64,000 nucleotides of DNA from an uncultured Bacteroidia bacterium (GTDB lineage Bacteria; Bacteroidota; Bacteroidia; Bacteroidales; Prolixibacteraceae): NCBI GenBank assembly GCA_903905505.1, contig CAIVGL010000074.1:1-64000 (forward strand), given 5' to 3'. Numbering within the stretch: the first letter of the stretch is position 1; every line of letters starts with the position of its first letter. The position numbers and the translations under genes were made by a program. The notes under the pieces were generated by a model. It saw only the letters and a program-made list of their open reading frames with translations, did no database searches and was not told the DNA's origin. Positions 45,931 to 54,292 of the stretch are shown here, piece after piece.

Positions 45931-47007
45931 ATGTTCAGAAATTTAAAACCAGTCGGTAGAATTTTATATGGTCGAAACAGTTTCGATCAGCTTGGAGATG
46001 TACTTGATGAATTAAGAGTTGAAAAAAACTCATTCGTTCTATTTCTTGTCGATGAATATTTTGAAGGGAAAGATTTCCTCAAACGTATTCCGATGAAATC
46101 ACAAGACATTCTAAAAATTATCGATATCACAGACGAGCCTAAAACAAAGACTGTTGACGAGATGGTTGCTGAGATTAAAAATCTTGGTATTGGTTTACCC
46201 GTATCAGTGGTAGGCATTGGAGGTGGAAGTGTCATGGATTATGCGAAGGCTATTCGTTTAATGTTCACCAACGAAGGCTCTTCGGTGCAATATCAAGGTC
46301 TTGACTTTATTAAAAATAAAGGTGTTCATTGCACCGTTATTCCGACAATATCTGGCACAGGAGCTGAAGTATCGATTACAACTGTACTTACTGGTCCAGT
46401 AAAAAAATTAGGCATCAAAGGAAACTTTACGGCTGCCGATCAGATCGTTTTAGATCCAGAATTGATCACCACTGTTCCTGAGCCACAACGATTCTACACA
46501 GCGATGGATTGTTACATCCACAATGTCGAAGCCTTAAACGGATACAGAAGATCTGTCATGGGTGATTCATTGGGGATCGAATCGCTTCGTATATTCAGAG
46601 AAATTTATCTAAGTGCAGATACGCGTACTCCAGAAAACGAAGAGAAACTGATGGTTGCATCTTATCTAGGAGGCTTATCATTAACCTATTCGGAAGTTGG
46701 TGCTTGTCATGCCATGTCATACGGTTTAGCTACAGTTACCAATATCCATCATGGAGTTGGAAATTGTGTGGTATTCAACCAGCTAGATGAGTTCTATCCT
46801 GATGCGGTAAAAGAATTTAGAGAGATGATGACCCTTAACAATATCGAGATTCCTAGAGGAGTAACAGCAAATTGCACTCCAGCAGAGATCGACATTATGA
46901 TTGATGTTTCACTGACCTTGGTCTTTATGTGGCAACATGTTTGTGGTCCAGAGTGGCAGAAAATCATCACACGCGACAAGCTTCGCGGACTATTCATGAA
47001 AATGTAA
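45931..47007 (+). CDS. kdnB: KdnB-like iron-containing alcohol dehydrogenase (Kdo C8 oxidase)
   Basis: The protein has 358 residues from ATG 45931 (TTG 45925 overlaps nothing useful). It is a group III Fe-dependent alcohol dehydrogenase-fold protein: VVGIGGGSVMDYAKAIRLM (NAD binding), TVIPTISGTGAEVSITTVL, metal-ligand regions DCYIHNVEALNG and GACHAMSYGLATVTNIHHGVGNCVVF. It closely resembles KdnB, which oxidises the C8 hydroxyl of Kdo with NAD in Shewanella to provide the aldehyde for KdnA. It starts 6 bases after kdnA, and its stop lies 10 bases before kdsA. Confidence 0.88.
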   Translation: MFRNLKPVGRILYGRNSFDQLGDVLDELRVEKNSFVLFLVDEYFEGKDFLKRIPMKSQDILKIIDITDEPKTKTVDEMVAEIKNLGIGLPVSVVGIGGGSVMDYAKAIRLMFTNEGSSVQYQGLDFIKNKGVHCTVIPTISGTGAEVSITTVLTGPVKKLGIKGNFTAADQIVLDPELITTVPEPQRFYTAMDCYIHNVEALNGYRRSVMGDSLGIESLRIFREIYLSADTRTPENEEKLMVASYLGGLSLTYSEVGACHAMSYGLATVTNIHHGVGNCVVFNQLDEFYPDAVKEFREMMTLNNIEIPRGVTANCTPAEIDIMIDVSLTLVFMWQHVCGPEWQKIITRDKLRGLFMKM

Positions 47008-47017
47008 TTCAATTAGA

Positions 47018-47854
47018 ATGACTAAAATAATTAAAGTAGGAAATATTGATTGTGGAGCTGACAAGCTTTTTCTTATCTCAGGACCTTGCGTTGTTGAAGA
47101 TGAGAAATTGATGATGGATACGGCTGAATTTCTAGTCCGTCTATCTGAAAAACTAGACCTCCCCTTGATTTTCAAATCGTCTTTTCAAAAAGACAACAGA
47201 AGTTCTTCCGAGTTCTACTCTGGTCCAGGGATCGATAAAGGACTTGCCATACTTCAGAAAATCAAAGAGCAATTTAAAGTTCCGATCCTTACCGACATCC
47301 ATTATCCAGATCAAATTGCAGCTACTGCTCAGGTTGTAGATGTCATTCAGATACCGGCTTATTTGGTTATGCAGACAACTTTAGTGGTAGAAGCGGCTAA
47401 AACAGGAAAGGTGATCAACCTAAAACATGCACAATACCTTTCTCCTGAGAATATGATCAAACCGGTCAAGAAAGTTGAGATGGCAGGCAATGAAAATATC
47501 ATGGTCACTGAACGGGGATATGCTTTTGGATACAACGATTTAATTGTTGATCCACGAAGTTTCTATCATCTGCGTTCTACCGGTTATCCCGTGATTTTTG
47601 ATGTGACCCATTCGATCCGTAAGTATGGGATTCCAAGTTCAGACCCAAGAGGTGGATCACGTGAATTTATACCTACTTTAGCTCGTGCTGGAGTGGCAGC
47701 CGGAATCGATGGACTATTCCTCGAAGTACACCCTGATCCTTCAAAAGCGTTATGTGATGCTGCAAGTCAGATGTGTATAGCAGATGTTGCCGAATTCCTT
47801 AAACCATTGCTTGAGATTCACAATACAGAAGTAAAATATAGAACTAAAATTTAA
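47018..47854 (+). CDS. kdsA: 3-deoxy-8-phosphooctulonate synthase (KdsA)
   Basis: This 278-residue protein is KdsA: LISGPCVVEDEKLMMDTAE, LIFKSSFQKDNRSS, FYSGPGIDKGLAILQKIKEQF, TDIHYPDQ, VIQIPAYLVMQTTLVVEAAKTGK, ERGYAFGYNDLIVDPRSFYHLR, VTHSIRKYGIPSSDPRGGSREFIPTLARA and GLFLEVHPDPSKALCDAASQM. Cys24 in SGPC points to the metal-dependent class, in contrast to E. coli KdsA, which has Asn there. It condenses arabinose-5-phosphate with PEP. Its presence between kdnAB and the FSA-CBS fusion makes this a Kdo/Kdo8N operon. Confidence 0.97.
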   Translation: MTKIIKVGNIDCGADKLFLISGPCVVEDEKLMMDTAEFLVRLSEKLDLPLIFKSSFQKDNRSSSEFYSGPGIDKGLAILQKIKEQFKVPILTDIHYPDQIAATAQVVDVIQIPAYLVMQTTLVVEAAKTGKVINLKHAQYLSPENMIKPVKKVEMAGNENIMVTERGYAFGYNDLIVDPRSFYHLRSTGYPVIFDVTHSIRKYGIPSSDPRGGSREFIPTLARAGVAAGIDGLFLEVHPDPSKALCDAASQMCIADVAEFLKPLLEIHNTEVKYRTKI

Positions 47855-47866
47855 ATCATTAATTAT

Positions 47867-48892
47867 ATGGAATTTTTTCTTGACTCCGCAAATCTTGCAG
47901 AAATTGAAGAAGCCCTTAAATTGGGAATCATTGATGGTGTGACAACTACACCAACTTTTATGCATAAAAACGGGATTACCGACATAGACGGTGCAATCAT
48001 TAAGTTATCTAAAATGGTTCCTGTTCTGATGATTGAAGCACTTGGTGAAACTGCTGAAGAAATTGTCACTGAGGCTCATCGCCTATTAGAGCTTGGACTA
48101 GACAAGAAAAAAACAGTCTTTAAAATCCCTGTTAATTTCGAAGGTGTTAAAGCTTGCAAGAGACTTCACAACGAAGGATTCTTAGTTAACCTGCATCTTG
48201 TTTACAACATACAACAAGCTTATATGGCCTTAACAGCCGGTGCTAATTACGTATGTGTTTTGGTTGGCCGTATGCAAGATCAAGGTCACGATGCGCTATC
48301 GTTAGTTAAACAAATTGTTGACGTGATCAAAGAGTACAACTACGATTGCAAAGTGATGTTCTCTTCAGTTAGATACCCTGAACATGTAAAAGATGCGTTA
48401 ACGCTAGGAGCGCATAACATAACATTACCTTGGAGTATCATGAAAAAGCTAGGTGACAATCACCTTACAAAGTTAGGTACAGATCAATTCTTCCAACATA
48501 CGCGTCTGATGACCATTCAAGTTAAGAGTGTGATCTCGGATGCGAATCCAACAGTTGATATTACTTGTAAGGTTACAGATGCCTTGTTGAAAATGACAGA
48601 ATCAGGCATGGGTGCTGTATCGGTAGTCTCTAAAGATGGCAAGCTTGCCGGAATCTTTACTGACGGAGATCTTCGTCGTCAATTGCGTATTTTAGGCGAT
48701 AAGATCAGCTCGGCCACAGTTGGTGAGTGTATGAGTCCAAATCCAATTTCAGTTGAAGGAGACGCGCTTCTACAAAAAGCAGCTGATATTTTCAACGCCA
48801 ATAAAGTAGACAACATCATTGTTACTGAAAATGGATTACCAATTGGCATGTTAGACATTCAAGATTTAGTGAAATTAGATCTATTAAACTAG
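47867..48892 (+). CDS. Transaldolase/FSA-like domain fused to KdsD-like tandem CBS domains
   Basis: This 341-residue protein has two parts. Residues 1-213 are an FSA/TalC-type transaldolase barrel: MEFFLDSANLAEI (Asp6), GVTTTPTF, the Schiff-base Lys86 in TVFKIPVNFEG, and SVRYPEHVKDALTLGAHNITLPWSIMKKL. Residues 215-341 are two CBS repeats: GMGAVSVVSKDGKLAGIFTDGDLRRQL then PNPISVEGDALLQKAADIFNANKVDNIIVTENGLPIGMLDIQDLVK, closely resembling the CBS pair of KdsD (arabinose-5-phosphate isomerase, SIS+CBS). Active-site changes relative to E. coli FSA (from memory): Thr28 for Asn28, Glu57 for Gln59, Cys130 for Ala129, Leu132 for Tyr131. It ends the operon, 12 bases after kdsA, before a 52-nt palindromic terminator. 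Role inferred: supply or control of arabinose-5-phosphate. Confidence 0.85.
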   Translation: MEFFLDSANLAEIEEALKLGIIDGVTTTPTFMHKNGITDIDGAIIKLSKMVPVLMIEALGETAEEIVTEAHRLLELGLDKKKTVFKIPVNFEGVKACKRLHNEGFLVNLHLVYNIQQAYMALTAGANYVCVLVGRMQDQGHDALSLVKQIVDVIKEYNYDCKVMFSSVRYPEHVKDALTLGAHNITLPWSIMKKLGDNHLTKLGTDQFFQHTRLMTIQVKSVISDANPTVDITCKVTDALLKMTESGMGAVSVVSKDGKLAGIFTDGDLRRQLRILGDKISSATVGECMSPNPISVEGDALLQKAADIFNANKVDNIIVTENGLPIGMLDIQDLVKLDLLN

Positions 48893-48898
48893 ATCACA

Positions 48899-48950
48899 TC
48901 AAGGGCTAAAAAAAGGCGAAACAATTGTTTCGCCTTTTTTTAGCCCTTGA
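48899..48950. terminator. 52-nt perfect palindrome, bidirectional terminator
   Basis: The two 26-base halves are exactly complementary with no unpaired loop base (centre CAATTG). The stem contains GGGCT, a 7-A run and GGCGAAA; the mirrored T-run provides the U-tract. It ends both the Kdo8N operon and the convergent minus-strand gene. Confidence 0.92.
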
Positions 48951-48952
48951 AA

Positions 48953-50587
48953 TTAATGTTTTATCACCTCTTCGATCACCTTCCCAGATACAGATGAAGA
49001 TGGCGTAATCCCTAAAAATGCAGCAATAGTTGGCACTACATCTGTGGCATTTGTTCGTCTAGTTAAAGTTCCTTTTTTAATCCCACTACCATACCAAACT
49101 AATGAAACCTGATTATTATCGGTATAATCAAGAGGATTATATTTATCTTTTGGCTGCCAGCCAGCTTCATATTTTATCAAAATATCACCCGATCTCTTGA
49201 TATGAAAACTATTTTGAAAAGGAGCGGCCTCAACGGTGACAAAATTATTCGCATCTACTGCCATGGATGACTTAGCAGAGGCAATACCTTCAAATTGATT
49301 TAAAAATGAAGCCACACTCTCCTGCATATCATGCAGGTCTACTCTCTTTTTATCTATGAGTTCATGATCGAGGTAAACCATCTGATTTGCAAATAACTCA
49401 ATCCAATTAGCCTCTCCATATTTAATATTCAAATATGATTTTAGCAGGGCAATAGCACTCTCTGGGTTAAATATCCCTGCGGTCATATGATATTTCTCCT
49501 TTAAAAGATTAGCAGAATAAGACATGCTATTTAAGCCAGTTAAATAGATTAGAATCTCATTGGTTCCGAATCCCGTCTCCAGGTACTTTAAAAGTTCGGC
49601 AATATCGCGATCAAGTCTCAAATAGGTATCTTCCATCTCAACAGAGAAAGAGCCGAAAGAGTAGCGATGGTAATCCATGGAGGAAAATACTAGCGTAAGT
49701 ATATCTGGAGATAGATCAGCGCCCAACTGCTCTTTAGGAATCATTTGGAGTGCAAAATCTTTGACCAAAGTATTTCCCCATGGGGTCGTTTTAAGAATTT
49801 TATAAGATCCTCCCGCCTCTTTCTTTAATTTTCCTAGATCGTATGGGAAAGTCCGCTGTCGTCCAGGATAACCATTCTCCTTTGGCAGGTCTACGCTCTC
49901 GGAATAATAGTTTATATCCTTGAGTAATGTCCAATCGGCACCGATATACATATCGGCCATCTTAAATCCATTGAAATCGAATGCCCACTTTGGGAATGTC
50001 TCAGTATAGTAAGAGCTTGAGATCATCTTGCCGGATAGATTATCCATCCAATATGCTCCATTTGCAGCATGGCCTGCAGCTAGAACAGCTGAAATATCAT
50101 TCATCGCAACACTAAAGACTTTCGATCGACCATTGGTGACTATTTTAAGTTGATCACCTAGAGTTGGAGTCATTAATTTCATTGCTGACCGATCACCTTC
50201 ATCAGAGTCAGCTCCGACCGTAGTATAAAATTCATCGCGAATGGCATTGACCTCTTTATTCTTTAATCGATCGATCCAGCTATCATTCACAATACCATGT
50301 CTGGAAGGATTAGAACCGGTTGACAATGTTGCCATATTAACCGAAGGACGCTGAATTAAATGGTCGTAATGGTGATTTGTACATACATATCCCGAGCGGT
50401 ATAAGCGTTGGAATCCCCCTTCACCAAACTTATCCCAGTAGCGATCGATGTAATCGGGATTAAAATCCTCAATAACTAGTCCAATCACCAAGCGAGGGAG
50501 ATTAGTCGATGAGGTTGTATGCCCTTGCGAGAAAGCTAAAATTGGCAAGAACAAAAAAAGAATAAAAGAGAATACCTTATTATGCAT
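48953..50587 (-). CDS. PafA-like alkaline phosphatase superfamily protein, catalytic residues lost
   Basis: The protein has 544 residues from the ATG of MHNKVFSFILF, a signal peptide (cut near FSQG). The fold follows the PafA-type alkaline phosphatase of Bacteroidetes: PRLVIGLVIEDFNPDYIDRYWDKFGEGGFQRLY, AAGHAANGAYWMDNLSGKMISSSYY and VEMEDTYLRLDRDIAELLKYLE. Compared with Elizabethkingia PafA (residue roles from memory), the nucleophile Thr region YTGPGH is RPSVNM, the first metal Asp is Glu40, the DxxxH pair keeps Asp305 but has Tyr309, and the Asp-His pair of TADHG is Leu352-Asn353. It is therefore probably a secreted pseudoenzyme. It follows the CYTH gene, with the two nearly abutting. Confidence 0.85.
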   Translation of the reverse strand: MHNKVFSFILFLFLPILAFSQGHTTSSTNLPRLVIGLVIEDFNPDYIDRYWDKFGEGGFQRLYRSGYVCTNHHYDHLIQRPSVNMATLSTGSNPSRHGIVNDSWIDRLKNKEVNAIRDEFYTTVGADSDEGDRSAMKLMTPTLGDQLKIVTNGRSKVFSVAMNDISAVLAAGHAANGAYWMDNLSGKMISSSYYTETFPKWAFDFNGFKMADMYIGADWTLLKDINYYSESVDLPKENGYPGRQRTFPYDLGKLKKEAGGSYKILKTTPWGNTLVKDFALQMIPKEQLGADLSPDILTLVFSSMDYHRYSFGSFSVEMEDTYLRLDRDIAELLKYLETGFGTNEILIYLTGLNSMSYSANLLKEKYHMTAGIFNPESAIALLKSYLNIKYGEANWIELFANQMVYLDHELIDKKRVDLHDMQESVASFLNQFEGIASAKSSMAVDANNFVTVEAAPFQNSFHIKRSGDILIKYEAGWQPKDKYNPLDYTDNNQVSLVWYGSGIKKGTLTRRTNATDVVPTIAAFLGITPSSSVSGKVIEEVIKH

Positions 50588-50616
50588 TATTTTATTTATT
50601 AAGCTAGACCAATGGC

Positions 50617-51078
50617 CTACCAATTACTGTAAGGATTCAGTGCCAACTGTGAATTATAATAGCGACGATCACCCGTTACTTCTAAACCAATCCACGGAGG
50701 GAGGGCGAAGAATTCATCTTCCGAAGTTAACTCTATCTCCGCAATCAACAATCCCTGATTTAGGCCTGAAAATTCATCCACTTCCCAAACCTTACCATCA
50801 TAAACCACCTCCGTACGAAACTTTTCAATGATCGGCAGTGGGCATAATAGGAACAATTCATTTGCTTCATCCACTGGAATCTCATACTCATATTCCGATC
50901 GGCTTACACCAGAAGTCGGACCTTTGATCGTCAGAAAACCTTGGTCACCAGCCACTCTTACTCTTACAGTACGTTGACCATCAGAGACAAGATAACCCTG
51001 TTTATAGGAGACTGGCACACCTAATTCTCGCCAAGTATTTTGAGAAATCAAAAACTTTCGTTCTATCTCGATACCCAT
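50617..51078 (-). CDS. CYTH-domain triphosphate tunnel metalloenzyme
   Basis: This 153-residue protein begins MGIEIERKFLI, the ExExK signature (Glu4, Glu6, Lys8) of CYTH/triphosphate tunnel enzymes. The other strands follow: QGYLVSDGQRTVRVRVAGDQGFLTIKG, RSEYEYEIP, EKFRTEVVYDGKVWEVDEFSG, LLIAEIELTSEDE and WIGLEVTGDRRYYNSQLA. Bacterial single-domain members hydrolyse inorganic tripolyphosphate or have adenylate-cyclase-like activity. It is in the minus-strand group between Dabb and the PafA-like gene. Confidence 0.93.
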   Translation of the reverse strand: MGIEIERKFLISQNTWRELGVPVSYKQGYLVSDGQRTVRVRVAGDQGFLTIKGPTSGVSRSEYEYEIPVDEANELFLLCPLPIIEKFRTEVVYDGKVWEVDEFSGLNQGLLIAEIELTSEDEFFALPPWIGLEVTGDRRYYNSQLALNPYSNW

Positions 51079-51081
51079 ATA

Positions 51082-51393
51082 CTATCTAACTATCAATGAT
51101 TTAAAATCAATCTCTTGAAATCTAGCCACCTCTTTCATCCATCGATCTTGAACAAATGAGACATGTGCAGGGTGACTATTATAACTTTCAAAATCCGCTG
51201 CATGATCGAAATTCATCGAAAAACCATAGGTGAAATCGTTCTTTGGACTTATCTGGTTATAGACTTGAAAATTTTTAACTCCAGGAATCTGGCTTAAAAT
51301 AGTCAATCCATCCTTCAGAAATTTATCCGTCAGAGGTGATTCTACAGCATGTATTAAATCAAAAATCACCATATGCTGTATCGTTTCCATCAT
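51082..51393 (-). CDS. Dabb-family (stress-responsive A/B barrel) protein
   Basis: This 103-residue protein has the dimeric A/B-barrel (Dabb) pattern: IQHMVIFDLIHAVESPLTDKFLKDGL, LSQIPGVKNFQVYNQISPKNDFTYGFSMNFDHAADFESYNSHPAHVSFVQDRW. Function is unknown; homologues in plants respond to stress. It starts with two adjacent Met codons (51393 or 51390) and is probably co-transcribed with the CYTH gene, 3 bases downstream. Confidence 0.92.
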   Translation of the reverse strand: MMETIQHMVIFDLIHAVESPLTDKFLKDGLTILSQIPGVKNFQVYNQISPKNDFTYGFSMNFDHAADFESYNSHPAHVSFVQDRWMKEVARFQEIDFKSLIVR

Positions 51394-51592
51394 TCGTATT
51401 TCCTTGATTTATATTTTTATTTAATTCCAATTCTGAAAGATCTCAAATAAGCTTCTATCACGTTGGCCAAAACAATTTATCACTTGTTAAAACTATTCAA
51501 TTTTACGGGATAAAAAAAGCGATTATTTAGGTTAAAAACCAAGCATCATAAGCATACCAAAGGAAAGGATTCGTATTTTTACAAAAAAACAG

Positions 51593-52213
51593 GTGAATCG
51601 GACCCTAGAAGTATGTGTTGAGACATTTCGAGAAGCAGAGGCTGCCGTTAAAGCAGGAGCCATGCGTATTGAACTATGTGCTGATCTTTTCTGTGGAGGC
51701 ACAACCCCATCCTTGGAGATTGCCAAGCAAATAATTAAAGAACTCAGGGTCCCGGTTATGGTTATGATCAGGCCTCGAGGGGGCGATTTCTGCTATACTC
51801 AAAAAGAGTTTGAATTGATGTGTGATGAGGTAAGCATATGCCATCAGCATCAAATAGACGGCGTGGTGTTTGGAATCTTAAACCCAGACCAAACCATTGA
51901 TATAGAGCGAACAAAGAAACTGGTTCAGCTAGCCCGCCCCTTGCAGGTGACTTTTCATAAAGCGATAGATGAGACTCCCGATTTAGTGCAATCCGTGCAA
52001 GAGTTAAAAGATCTTGGTGTCGAGAGAATCCTCAGCTCAGGTGGCAAGCCAACGGCCTTAGAAGGGAAAGAAAATTTACTGCAAATGATAGAAAGAGCCG
52101 GGCCTGAATTACAAATCATTGTGGCAGGCAAGGTGACCTGGGAGAATCTCGACACGATCACCCAGGCGATTCCAAATAAGGAGTACCATGGCCGTAGAAT
52201 TGTAAACTTCTAA
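51593..52213 (+). CDS. cutC: CutC-family protein
   Basis: This 206-residue TIM-barrel protein matches CutC: LEVCVETFREAEAAVKAGAMRIELCADLFCGGTTPSLE, VMIRPRGGDFCYTQKEFELMCDEV, GVVFGILNPDQTIDIERTKKLVQLARPLQVTFHKAIDE, GVERILSSGGKPTALEG and IVAGKVTWENLDTI. CutC was tied to copper homeostasis, though direct copper function is disputed. The only near start is GTG 51593; no ATG exists in frame upstream of it. It is shorter than E. coli CutC (248) at the C-terminus. It converges on the MFS gene with one base between. Confidence 0.95.
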   Translation: MNRTLEVCVETFREAEAAVKAGAMRIELCADLFCGGTTPSLEIAKQIIKELRVPVMVMIRPRGGDFCYTQKEFELMCDEVSICHQHQIDGVVFGILNPDQTIDIERTKKLVQLARPLQVTFHKAIDETPDLVQSVQELKDLGVERILSSGGKPTALEGKENLLQMIERAGPELQIIVAGKVTWENLDTITQAIPNKEYHGRRIVNF

Positions 52214-52214
52214 A

Positions 52215-53477
52215 TTAGTGTTGATCGTGGTTCTTCAATGCGAGATTTCGAAGAACAGGGGCTTTCCAAGCCGTAACTGATACAATGAGTAAGGTCATAA
52301 CACCACCAAAAACCACCGAAGGGATAAGACCCATAAAACGAGCGGCAACGCCAGATTCAAAAGCACCCAGCTCATTGGAAGAACCAATAAAGATACTATT
52401 AACGGCAGCTACCCGCCCTTTCATCTCATCAGCGGTATAGAGCTGAAGAATACTTGAGCGGATAATAACGCTTACATTATCAAATACTCCACTTAGAAAC
52501 AGGCAAGAAGCTGACAAAATGAAATTTGTCGACAAGGCAAACACAATCATGCAAAGACCAAACCCAAAAACGCTAATGAGCATATGAAAACCAGATCGAG
52601 AAACGGGCGGTTTAAAAGTCAAAATTACGGACATAATAATTGCCCCAAAAGCTGGACAAGCACGCAGAAATCCTAACCCTTCAGGACCCACATGTAGAAT
52701 ATCGGAAGCAAAGACTGGAAGCATAGCGACCGCACCCCCAAAAAGGACCGCAAACATATCTAAAGCAAAGGCATTCAACAGAATTTTTCGTTGAAAAACA
52801 TAGGATACACCCTCTTTAATCCGAGCAAATATCCCCTCAACAGCGCCCTCAATTTGAGCAACTTTACCTGGACTCTTAATCAGCAACAGCAAGACAGAGC
52901 AAATAAGATACAAAATAAGGACTATGCTATAAGCAGGCACAATACCCCAGAATCCATAAACCAATCCACCCAATGCTGGACCCATAACGGCGCCAATATG
53001 CCAAACGGTACTACTCCAAGTAGAAGCTGCGGTAAGCAGATCACGCGTAACTAACTGACCTAATAACGCAGTATGCGCCGGCATTAATATCCCACGAACA
53101 ATACCAGTAATGAATATGGTTACAAATATTGGAGCCACTCCATACAGTTGCTGCATTGAGGAATCTGGCAGACTATAAATTGTAAGGATAACAGAGCTAA
53201 TAAGCAATAAGAAAGTGGTGTAGAATATAATTTTCTTGCGATCCCATACATCCACAAAATGACCAGCGAACAAGGCAATACTCACTTGAGGGATGACCTC
53301 CGTTAAGCCAATTAAACCTAGCGAAAGAACATTCTTGGTTATCGAATAAAGTTGCCAACTGACAATAACCGACTGCATCAAGTTTGCCACAGTCAATAAA
53401 AATCGATACGTCAGAAAAAGACTAAAATCTTTATTTTCTAATACTTTAAATGCTTCGCCCGAACGATTTTTATTCAT
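52215..53477 (-). CDS. MFS transporter (EntS-like, DHA3 family)
   Basis: This 420-residue protein has twelve membrane segments, with the MFS loop motif GHFVDVWDRKK between helices 2 and 3 and a second short motif after helix 8. FLLTVANLMQSVIVSWQLYSITKNVLSLGLIGLTEVIPQV and AAVNSIFIGSSNELGAFESGVAARFMG fit the EntS/YfiS-like exporters, which carry siderophores or drugs. The substrate is unknown. It lies 13 bases downstream of the HAD gene on the same strand and is probably in one transcript with it. Confidence 0.92.
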   Translation of the reverse strand: MNKNRSGEAFKVLENKDFSLFLTYRFLLTVANLMQSVIVSWQLYSITKNVLSLGLIGLTEVIPQVSIALFAGHFVDVWDRKKIIFYTTFLLLISSVILTIYSLPDSSMQQLYGVAPIFVTIFITGIVRGILMPAHTALLGQLVTRDLLTAASTWSSTVWHIGAVMGPALGGLVYGFWGIVPAYSIVLILYLICSVLLLLIKSPGKVAQIEGAVEGIFARIKEGVSYVFQRKILLNAFALDMFAVLFGGAVAMLPVFASDILHVGPEGLGFLRACPAFGAIIMSVILTFKPPVSRSGFHMLISVFGFGLCMIVFALSTNFILSASCLFLSGVFDNVSVIIRSSILQLYTADEMKGRVAAVNSIFIGSSNELGAFESGVAARFMGLIPSVVFGGVMTLLIVSVTAWKAPVLRNLALKNHDQH

Positions 53478-53490
53478 TCTTAGTTCGTGA

Positions 53491-54156
53491 TTAGATTAAA
53501 TATCCTTTTAATTGATCAAGCGAAACTTCTTCAAAAGATCCAATCGAATAATCAGCTAAAACTATCTCCTCTTCTGATATACCTTCAGTTCGAAGGACAA
53601 TACAAGTCATACCCGCTCTTTTGGCAGCCAACAATCCATTTGGCGAATCTTCAAAAACCAAACATTCGGTGGGCACAACACCTAATTTATGAGCCGCAGC
53701 CAGATAAACTAAAGGCTCTGGCTTGCTTTTCCCTGCTTCACTGGTAGTCATAACAACTTCGAAATAAGATTTAATCTCACTCCGTTCAAGCAAGATAGTA
53801 GCGATTGCGGGAGAAGATGAGGTTGCAACGCCCAATTTTATTCCAGCGTTTCTCAACTCATTTAAAATCGCGCCAACACCTGGATTCAGGATCAAAGCAG
53901 GCAAGGAACAAAAATACTCACACCGAAACAACTCATCAAACTTTAGCAAATCTTGAATACTTTGAGACAGACCAAACCGTGCGATTAAGTCTAGATACAT
54001 AAAATCGGTAGCAGTACCTAGGTAGGTTCGGTGTATCTCTGGGGAAACATCAAGGCCTAACTTTTTAAAAATATCACGCTCGATCAGAATATGAAGTGGC
54101 TCACTATCAATTAAAACGCCATCCATATCAAATATTACTGCCTTAAGTTGTCTCAT
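53491..54156 (-). CDS. HAD-family phosphatase (beta-phosphoglucomutase-like)
   Basis: The protein has 221 residues from the ATG of MRQLKAVIFDMDGVLIDSEP. Motif I is DMDGVLID, motif II ATSSS, motif III the Lys in KSKPEP, and motif IV FEDSPNGLLAAKRAGM, all intact. The helical cap (about 20-85) makes it a subclass I HAD such as 2-deoxyglucose-6-phosphatase or beta-PGM-like YniC/YqaB. The first 11 codons of the longer frame (from 54189) look non-coding. The substrate is likely a small phosphosugar. Confidence 0.93.
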   Translation of the reverse strand: MRQLKAVIFDMDGVLIDSEPLHILIERDIFKKLGLDVSPEIHRTYLGTATDFMYLDLIARFGLSQSIQDLLKFDELFRCEYFCSLPALILNPGVGAILNELRNAGIKLGVATSSSPAIATILLERSEIKSYFEVVMTTSEAGKSKPEPLVYLAAAHKLGVVPTECLVFEDSPNGLLAAKRAGMTCIVLRTEGISEEEIVLADYSIGSFEEVSLDQLKGYLI

Positions 54157-54292
54157 AATAAAATTGGAATTCTCACAAGAAATAATCACTTCAAATATAT
54201 AACGGCCAATTTAGTATATTAGTTCTATATTTTTCTTTTAAATCATAACTTTGAATTGAAATATATTAAATAATTTAGGCTTACACCGATCT

